From Ilumatobacteraceae bacterium (GTDB lineage Bacteria > Actinomycetota > Acidimicrobiia > Acidimicrobiales > Ilumatobacteraceae), in NCBI GenBank assembly GCA_033344875.1, contig JAWPMO010000001.1, positions 4,551,595 to 4,615,594 of the forward strand: a DNA stretch of 64,000 bases, in the 5' to 3' direction. The notes under the pieces were generated by a model. The model saw nothing but the letters and a program-made list of their open reading frames with translations. It was not told the DNA's origin and ran no database searches. Each line of letters opens with the position of its first letter. Within the stretch, counting starts at the first letter, position 1. Shown in pieces: positions 55,806 through 64,000 of this stretch. The position numbers and the translations under genes were made by a program.

Positions 55806-57059
55806 ATGGCTGTCATCAGCATGCGTCAGATGTTGGAAGCCGGCGTTCACTTCGGGCACCAGACCCGTCGTTGGAACCCGAAAATGCGTCGTTTCATCTT
55901 TGGCGAACGCAACGGCATCTACATCATCGATCTCGAGCAGACGCTCACCCGCGTCGAGACGGCCTACGGGTTCGTCCGTGACCTCGTCGCCAACGGCGGC
56001 AACGTGCTGTTCGTCGGCACCAAGAAGCAGGCGCAGGACCCGGTCCAGAGCTACGCCCTCAAGGTCGGGATGCCGTACGTCAACGAGCGTTGGCTCGGCG
56101 GCATGCTCACCAACTTCGAAACCATGTCGAAGCGTGTCGACAAGATGCTCGAGTACGAGCGCATGAAGGCCTCGGGCGAGTTCGACGCCATGATCAAGAA
56201 GGAAGCGCTCCTCCTCGATCGCGAGCTCACCAAGCTCCAGCGCAACCTCGGTGGTCTGCGCGACATGAAGAAGGCCCCTGACTGCGTGTTCGTGATCGAC
56301 ACCAAGAAAGAGCACATCGCCGTCACCGAGGCCAACAAGCTCGGCATCCCGGTCGTCGCGATCGTCGACACCAACGTCGACCCCGACGTGATCCAGTTCC
56401 CGATCCCGGGCAACGACGACGCGATCCGCGCCAACAGCCTGCTGGTTCGGGTCATCGCCGATGCCGTCGAAGAGGGTCGCTACATCGCACAGCGTCGTCC
56501 GAAGGCCGCCGGTGCTGCCGGCGCTGACGGTGCCGCCGCCGAGGCGAAGCCCGAGCGCAGCCCCGAAGAAGAGGCAGCGTTCGCCCAGGCGCAGGCCGAG
56601 GCCCGCAACGCGGCAGCCCGCGCCCAGGCCGATCGCGAGGCGCGCCTGACCGCGAGCAAGCAGAAGCCCGCCGACGAAGCGCCCGCCGAGGCATCGCCCG
56701 CCACCGAGGCCGCCGACGGCAGCGCCCCGGCCGCCGATGTCGAGGTCGCCGACGGCGCTGCGGTCGAGACCGACGGCACGACCGTCGAGGCGTCCGCCGC
56801 CGCACCGGTCGACGAGGCTCCGGCCGAGGCCGCGACCGAAGCGCCGTACGGCGAGGGGTCGCACGCACCGATCGCCGACGACGCACAGCCCGACGGCTTC
56901 CCGATCAAGGGCAACGCCGATTCGATGCTCTACCACACCCCGGAGAGCCCGTTCTACGGCCGCACGGTGGCCGAAGTCTGGTTCGCCGACGAGGCCGCCG
57001 CCGAGGCCGCCGGGTTCTCGAAGCCCGCCAGCCAGCAGAAGACCGAAGACGAGAGCTGA
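55806..57059 (+). CDS. rpsB: 30S ribosomal protein S2 with long C-terminal extension
   Basis: A 417-residue S2; the core (about 1-235) is normal: [64 protein letters not shown], and [16 protein letters not shown]. Most S2 proteins are about 240-300 residues. Residues 236-355 form an Ala/Glu/Pro-rich linker. Residues about 357-410 form a compact extra module ([40 protein letters not shown]). This resembles the small C-terminal modules seen on other actinobacterial proteins, often labelled sunset domain; its role is unknown. It is followed by tsf 13 bp later. Confidence 0.95.
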   Translation: MAVISMRQMLEAGVHFGHQTRRWNPKMRRFIFGERNGIYIIDLEQTLTRVETAYGFVRDLVANGGNVLFVGTKKQAQDPVQSYALKVGMPYVNERWLGGMLTNFETMSKRVDKMLEYERMKASGEFDAMIKKEALLLDRELTKLQRNLGGLRDMKKAPDCVFVIDTKKEHIAVTEANKLGIPVVAIVDTNVDPDVIQFPIPGNDDAIRANSLLVRVIADAVEEGRYIAQRRPKAAGAAGADGAAAEAKPERSPEEEAAFAQAQAEARNAAARAQADREARLTASKQKPADEAPAEASPATEAADGSAPAADVEVADGAAVETDGTTVEASAAAPVDEAPAEAATEAPYGEGSHAPIADDAQPDGFPIKGNADSMLYHTPESPFYGRTVAEVWFADEAAAEAAGFSKPASQQKTEDES

Positions 57060-57072
57060 GGAACACCCCCAA

Positions 57073-57861
57073 ATGTCATTCACCGCACAAGATGTCAAGG
57101 CGCTGCGTGAAGCCACCGGCGCCGGCATGATGGACTGCAAGAAGGCCCTCGAGGAGACGGGTGGCGACATCGAAGCCGCCAAGCAGCTGCTCCGCGAGAA
57201 GGGCCTCGCGGCGAGCGCGAAGCGCGACGACCGCGACAACAACCAGGGCGTCGTCACGCTCAAGGTCGACGGCAACGTCGGAGCGATCGTCCAGCTCAAG
57301 AGCGAGACCGACTTCGTCGCCGGCTCCGACCAGTTCAAGGAAGAGGCCGATGCCCTCGTCGACCTGGTCATCGCCAAGGGCGCCGACGCCGTCGCCGAGC
57401 GCGACGCCGAACTCGAAGAGCTCAAGATCACCCTCAAGGAGAAGATCGAACTCGGCGAGATCGTGCACATGGCCGCTGCCGACGGCAACACGATCGGGTC
57501 GTACTCGCACATCCAGGGCGGACGCGGCGTCAACGGCGTCCTCGTCGAGCTGACCGGCGACAACGCCGAACTGGCGCACGACGTCGCAGTGCACATCGCG
57601 TTCGCTCGTCCGAAGTACCTGACCCGCGACGACGTCCCGGCCGACGTGGTCGAGGCCGAGCGCAAGACGCTCGAGACGATCACTCTCAACGAGGGCAAGC
57701 CCGAGGCCGCGGTCCCGAAGATCGTCGAAGGGCGGATCAACGGGTTCTTCAAGGACGTGTGCCTGCTCGAGCAGCCGTACGCCAAGGACGACAAGCAGTC
57801 CGTGAAGCAGATCATCGGCGACGCCGAGATCGTCCGCTTCGCCCAAGTCGAGATCGGCTGA
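57073..57861 (+). CDS. tsf: Elongation factor Ts
   Basis: A 262-residue EF-Ts, the guanine-nucleotide exchange factor of EF-Tu. The N-terminal UBA-like domain is VKALREATGAGMMDCKKALEE; the core contains the TDFVA exchange motif (LKSETDFVAGSD). The C-terminal part includes VHIAFARPKYLTRDDVP and ends GDAEIVRFAQVEIG. It is cotranscribed with rpsB. The usual next genes pyrH and frr do not follow; a double hairpin does. Confidence 0.95.
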   Translation: MSFTAQDVKALREATGAGMMDCKKALEETGGDIEAAKQLLREKGLAASAKRDDRDNNQGVVTLKVDGNVGAIVQLKSETDFVAGSDQFKEEADALVDLVIAKGADAVAERDAELEELKITLKEKIELGEIVHMAAADGNTIGSYSHIQGGRGVNGVLVELTGDNAELAHDVAVHIAFARPKYLTRDDVPADVVEAERKTLETITLNEGKPEAAVPKIVEGRINGFFKDVCLLEQPYAKDDKQSVKQIIGDAEIVRFAQVEIG

Positions 57862-57876
57862 CCTCGACGGTTCTGA

Positions 57877-57929
57877 CGGGCCCCGTGGCCCGATCCGACG
57901 ATGCCCGTCCGCGAGGGCGGGCATCGTCG
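57877..57929 (+). terminator. Double-hairpin terminator after tsf
   Basis: Hairpin 1: CGGGCC (57877-57882) with GGCCCG (57887-57892). Hairpin 2: 15-bp arms (57896-57910 and 57915-57929, with one G-U pair) around a GCGA tetraloop, a stable GNRA form. A TTTTG stretch occurs about 16 nt further on. This closes the rpsB-tsf unit. Confidence 0.7.
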
Positions 57930-58071
57930 CGTCCGGTCCCGGATGTTTTGTCTTGCCGAGGAGGTGCCGGTTCGCGATCGGGCCAGACTGTGGACACATG
58001 GATCGTCACCTCGTCACCTCGTCAACCGATCGGCCTGATCATCGCTGGTGCCACGCCGCGGCGGGTCAGCG

Positions 58072-60339
<2,268 letters not shown>

Positions 60340-60430
60340 GCCGGTCGAGCGCGCCCCCGTGCCCACCCCCGACCCGTGAGCGACCGAGACCTCGGACCTC
60401 CTCGCTCGCCGAACTGCAGGAGTCCCGGAC

Positions 60431-62257
60431 ATGACGCGCCGACCGACCGACCGATCCTCCTCGCCCGAGCTCGCGCAGCGCGCCACCGATCTCGGTGTCG
60501 TCGTCCGCTACGAGGACGTTGATCAGGTCCCGCACGACGCAGACCCCGACGTTCTGGCCCGAGTGGTGGAGATCCTCGAGGCCGATCGCGCGGAGTCGCG
60601 GCGCCACGTCGTCGACGGTGTCCACGTGGTCGATCCCGGTGGCTCGCGAGGCGCGATCAGGATCGGTGTCCAGGGCCGGGTCGATGATGCCTCGCTGATC
60701 GTCGGCGGCACACGCACGGCGGTCGCCCCCGGGTCGACGCCCGGAGCGATCACCCTGCCCGAGTTGCCGATCGGGTGTCACGTCCTCACGGTCGAGTCGG
60801 GTGCCCACGTCGAGGAGTGCACGATCGTCGTACCCCCGGCGACCATGCCCGGTCTCGACCCGGACCGTGCCTGGAGCAGCCTGTTCGTGCCGGCTTACGC
60901 CCTCTGGGAACGCGACGATCCGATGCCGGCGTACGAGCACCTGCGGTCGCTCGCCGTGACGTTGGGCGAGCGCGGCGTCGACACGCTGGCGACGTTGCCG
61001 CTCTATGCGACGTTCCTCGACGAGCCGTTCGATCCGAGCCCGTACTCGCCGATCAGTCGGCTGCACTGGAACGAGTCGTACATCGACGACGACGTGCTGC
61101 CTGCCGCCCCGGTCCCCGAGTTCGGTGATGTGGTCGACTGGCGTGTTGTCGGCGCTCGTCGCCGGCGCCAACTGGTCGAAGCCGCCGCCGCTGCCGACCC
61201 GGCGCTCCTCCGGCGACTGAGCCAGTTCGTCGCCGCCCATCCCGACGTCGGTGCCTACGCCCGGTTCATGGCCGACCGTGACCCTGCCGGTGGCGAGATC
61301 GTCGAGCGCTCGCACGTGCTGGCCCAGCTGCTGTGCGATGAACAGATCGGGGCGATCGGGGCCGCCCCCGGCAGCGCCGGACTGTCGATCGATCTGCCGA
61401 TCGGTTCGCACCCCGCCGGCTACGAAGCATGGGCGCACCCGCGTCTGTTCGCACCCGACACGGCGGTGGGTGCTCCGCCCGACACGTTCTTCGTCGACGG
61501 TCAGAACTGGGGTTTCCCGCCCCAGTTGCCCGGCCAGATGCGAGACAGCGGCTACGGGCTCTGGCGTCAGATGATCGAGCGGGCCGGGCGGCACGCGACG
61601 ATGCTGCGCATCGACCACGTGATGGCCGTCCACCGGCTCTGGTGGATCCCCGACGGCAGCTCTGCCGACCGGGGCGTCTACGTCCGGTATCCCGAGCGAG
61701 AGCTGCTCGCCGTCATCGCTGCCAGTGCCGCCGTGGCCGATGTCGCGGTCGTGGGGGAGAACCTCGGCACGGTGCCGCCCGAGGTCGGCGTCGCCCTCGA
61801 CGACTGGGAAATGCTCGGCATGTACGAGGAGCAGTTCACGACCGGCGAAGCGCAGCTCGCCGACATTCCCGCACGCAGCGTCACCGGCGTGCGAACCCAC
61901 GACATGGCAGCATTCGCCGAGCACGTGGCCACCACCGACCTGACGACCTACATCCGCAATCTGGCCGCGAGTCGGGACGAACCGATCGACGACCTGTTGG
62001 ACGCGGTGCTCGAACGCCTCGCGGCGAGCGATGCCGCCATGCTCGTGGTCGACCTGGACGATCTGCTCGGCGAACGGCGCCCGCACAATCTGCCCGGCCG
62101 CGTCGTGCCGGGGATCTGGCAGCGTCGTCTCGACCGACCGACGTCCGAAGTGCTCGCCGACGAGACCGTGCGAAGCCGCCTCCGCATCCTGAGCCGTGCT
62201 GCGAGCGTGGACGACACACCCTCCGGCCGACCGCCGGTCGACCCGGCGGCGTCATGA
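60431..62257 (+). CDS. malQ: 4-alpha-glucanotransferase (amylomaltase)
   Basis: A 608-residue GH77 protein that rearranges maltooligosaccharides. Visible family regions are PSPYSPISRLHWNE, PPDTFFVDGQNWGFPPQLP, LRIDHVMAVHRLWWIPDG (nucleophile Asp), VVGENLGTVPPEV (acid/base Glu, normally GEDLG), VTGVRTHDMAAF, and RRPHNLPGRVVPGIW. The Asp-to-Asn change in the GENLG motif is at a non-catalytic position. An N-terminal region of about 150 residues is variable. Its stop overlaps the treZ start by ATGA. Confidence 0.88.
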   Translation: MTRRPTDRSSSPELAQRATDLGVVVRYEDVDQVPHDADPDVLARVVEILEADRAESRRHVVDGVHVVDPGGSRGAIRIGVQGRVDDASLIVGGTRTAVAPGSTPGAITLPELPIGCHVLTVESGAHVEECTIVVPPATMPGLDPDRAWSSLFVPAYALWERDDPMPAYEHLRSLAVTLGERGVDTLATLPLYATFLDEPFDPSPYSPISRLHWNESYIDDDVLPAAPVPEFGDVVDWRVVGARRRRQLVEAAAAADPALLRRLSQFVAAHPDVGAYARFMADRDPAGGEIVERSHVLAQLLCDEQIGAIGAAPGSAGLSIDLPIGSHPAGYEAWAHPRLFAPDTAVGAPPDTFFVDGQNWGFPPQLPGQMRDSGYGLWRQMIERAGRHATMLRIDHVMAVHRLWWIPDGSSADRGVYVRYPERELLAVIAASAAVADVAVVGENLGTVPPEVGVALDDWEMLGMYEEQFTTGEAQLADIPARSVTGVRTHDMAAFAEHVATTDLTTYIRNLAASRDEPIDDLLDAVLERLAASDAAMLVVDLDDLLGERRPHNLPGRVVPGIWQRRLDRPTSEVLADETVRSRLRILSRAASVDDTPSGRPPVDPAAS

Positions 62258-64000
62258 CGGGCCGTCTCGGGGCGACACCGGTCGCTGACGGAACACGCTT
62301 CGAGGTGTGGGCGCCCGATGCCACCAGCGTCGACATCGTCGCCGAGCGCTCCGGCGCGGTCTTCGGCCTGACGTCGACTGAGGATCCCGACGTCGCTGGT
62401 CGCTTGACCTGGGTCGGCGTCGTCGCCGAGATCGGCGCCGGCGATCGGTACCGGGTCCGACTCGACGACGGCGACCCGCTTCCCGACCCGGCGTCGCGCT
62501 GGCAGCCGGACGGCGTGCACGGCGCATCCGCCGTCGTCGATCCGGGTCGGTTCGCCTGGAGCGATCACGAGTGGACCGGGGTGTCCCTCGACGACGCCGT
62601 GCTGTACGAGTTGCACGTGGGCACGTTCACGCCGGGCGGCACGTTCGATGCGGCGATCGGGCGGCTGCAGCACCTCGCCGACCTCGGCGTCACCCTCGTC
62701 GAGGTGATGCCCGTCAACGCGTTCCCGGGCGAGCGCAACTGGGGTTACGACGGCGTCTTCCCGTCGGCGGTCCAGCACTCGTACGGCGGACCCGAAGGGT
62801 TCGCCCGCTTCGTCGACGCTGCCCACGCTCACGGCCTGGGCGTGGTGCTCGACGTCGTGTACAACCACGTCGGTCCGGAGGGCAACGTGCTCGGAGCGTT
62901 CGGGCCCTACTTCACCGATGCCTACGGCACGCCGTGGGGTCCGGCCGTCAATGTCGCCGGACCCGGCAGCGACGACGTCCGGCGGTACTTCATCGAGAGC
63001 GCCGTCGGCTGGGTCGACGACTTCCACGTCGACGGCTTGCGCCTCGACGCCGTCCACGCGATCGTCGACCCGACGGCTCGCCCGATGGTCGAAGAACTCG
63101 TCGCTGCGGTACAGGAAGCCGGTGAACGAGCCGGGCGAACGGTGCTGGTGACACTGGAGAGCGCGGCGAACGATCCCTCGATGGTGCGCCCGGTCGCCTC
63201 GCACGGTTGGGGGGCAGATGCCGTCTGGAACGACGACGTGCACCACGCCCTCCGGGTGGCGCTGACGGGCGAGCGCCACGAGTACTACGCGGCCTACGAG
63301 GGGGTCCGCGACCTCGCTGCAGCGCTCGAACACCGCTGGGTCTATCGGGGCCAGTACTCGCCGACCCTCCGACGCCGACACGGCGCACCGGCGACCGGCA
63401 TCGACCCGGCGCGTTTCGTCGTGTTCGCGACGAACCACGACCATGTGGGCAACACCCCACGCGGCGAGCGGATGCTGCACGATGCTGCGCCGACCGATCC
63501 GCGACGCCGTCTCGCTGCGGCGTTCGTGCTGCTGTCGCCGTTCACGCCGATGCTCTTCATGGGCGAGGAGTACGGCGAACCGGCACCCTTCCCGTACTTC
63601 GTCGACCATGGTGACCCCGAACTGGTCGACGCCGTCCGTCGTGGGCGCCAGGCCGAGTTCGCCGATGTCGATTGGGGAGGCGGCGTGGCCGACCCCGCCG
63701 ATCCGGCGACGTTCGCGGCGGCCGTGCTCGACCCCTCGGTCGCCGAATCCGGCGCCAACGCTGCGCTGCTCGCGATGTACACCGAGTTGCTCCGCATCCG
63801 TCGGGAGACACCGGTGCTGACCGACCCGGATGCCGAACAGCAGGTGCTGCTCGATGGAGCGGTACTCACCGTCGTTCGCGCGTCGGCGACGTCGGTGGCG
63901 GTCGCTCGGTTCAACTTCTCCGATCGGCCGATCGACGTGTCGCTCGATGTGAACGACGCCGGCACCTTCGAGGCCGGGTCCGAGCTGTTCGATTCGTCGG
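62254..64000 (+). CDS. treZ: Malto-oligosyltrehalose trehalohydrolase, 3' end cut by window
   Basis: 582 codons are visible, running to the window edge. The protein starts MTGRLGATPVADGTRFEVWA, with a CBM48-like domain, then GH13 regions VVLDVVYNHVGPEGN, VDGLRLDAVHAIVDP (nucleophile Asp), VLVTLESAANDP (acid Glu) and FATNHDHVGNTPRGER. TreZ releases trehalose from malto-oligosyltrehalose made by TreY. Family length is about 570-600, so little is missing. treY is not in this window and may follow. Confidence 0.93.
   Translation, partial: MTGRLGATPVADGTRFEVWAPDATSVDIVAERSGAVFGLTSTEDPDVAGRLTWVGVVAEIGAGDRYRVRLDDGDPLPDPASRWQPDGVHGASAVVDPGRFAWSDHEWTGVSLDDAVLYELHVGTFTPGGTFDAAIGRLQHLADLGVTLVEVMPVNAFPGERNWGYDGVFPSAVQHSYGGPEGFARFVDAAHAHGLGVVLDVVYNHVGPEGNVLGAFGPYFTDAYGTPWGPAVNVAGPGSDDVRRYFIESAVGWVDDFHVDGLRLDAVHAIVDPTARPMVEELVAAVQEAGERAGRTVLVTLESAANDPSMVRPVASHGWGADAVWNDDVHHALRVALTGERHEYYAAYEGVRDLAAALEHRWVYRGQYSPTLRRRHGAPATGIDPARFVVFATNHDHVGNTPRGERMLHDAAPTDPRRRLAAAFVLLSPFTPMLFMGEEYGEPAPFPYFVDHGDPELVDAVRRGRQAEFADVDWGGGVADPADPATFAAAVLDPSVAESGANAALLAMYTELLRIRRETPVLTDPDAEQQVLLDGAVLTVVRASATSVAVARFNFSDRPIDVSLDVNDAGTFEAGSELFDSS

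Overview
The window is chromosomal DNA from a high-GC actinobacterium. The most likely group is the class Acidimicrobiia (Ilumatobacter-like); this is inferred from gene content, not from a search. Supporting signs are the comM-dprA-xerC-whiG-(M23)-rpsB-tsf order, a mec-cysM pair of the actinobacterial O-phosphoserine type, a SARP/BTAD regulator, a DinB/mycothiol-type enzyme, and an S2 protein with a long C-terminal extension. Coding density is very high. Many gene pairs share ATGA start/stop overlaps, and several convergent pairs have abutting or overlapping stop codons. I see no transposon, prophage, CRISPR array or rRNA.

Layout. 1-4.9 kb (minus strand): the start of a thiamine-diphosphate E1 alpha gene, a GT4 glycosyltransferase coupled to a GH92 mannosidase-like hydrolase, and a two-helix membrane protein with a clear terminator and an upstream Crp-like palindrome. 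5-13.4 kb: a SulP transporter with STAS and cyclic-nucleotide domains, then metabolic genes (thiolase, DinB-like, GNAT, VOC, FAH, aldehyde dehydrogenase, TSUP). 13.4-25.3 kb: smpB, mec-cysM, a Na/phosphate transporter with a PhoU-like partner, a FAS1 surface protein, an acetyltransferase/acyl-CoA-synthetase fusion, the murI-rph-rdgB operon, an EEP-family hydrolase and a D-threonine aldolase.

25.3-30.6 kb: a membrane GGDEF/EAL protein, then the most unusual segment. Seven 70-bp tandem repeats resemble decayed tRNA genes. They run directly into an intact tRNA fold with a Leu-type UAG anticodon but without the long variable arm normal for tRNA-Leu. A HerA-type ATPase follows. 30.7-40.4 kb: membrane proteins, a pair of PH-domain membrane proteins, and a large STAND/SARP regulator. 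The regulator is divergent from a Cys-rich membrane protein of unknown function, and the shared intergenic region carries four copies of one octamer.

40.4-50.6 kb: PLP enzymes, an isochorismatase-like hydrolase, a His-rich methyltransferase, a TPR protein, an L,D-transpeptidase, a DinB-like protein, an APH-family phosphotransferase and clpP. 50.7-57.9 kb: the comM-dprA-xerC-whiG block, a degenerate M23 protein, rpsB with a structured leader, and tsf, closed by a double hairpin. 58-64 kb: a glycogen/trehalose cluster (glgX, malQ, treZ, the last cut by the window edge). It would debranch glycogen and route the maltooligosaccharides to recycling or trehalose.
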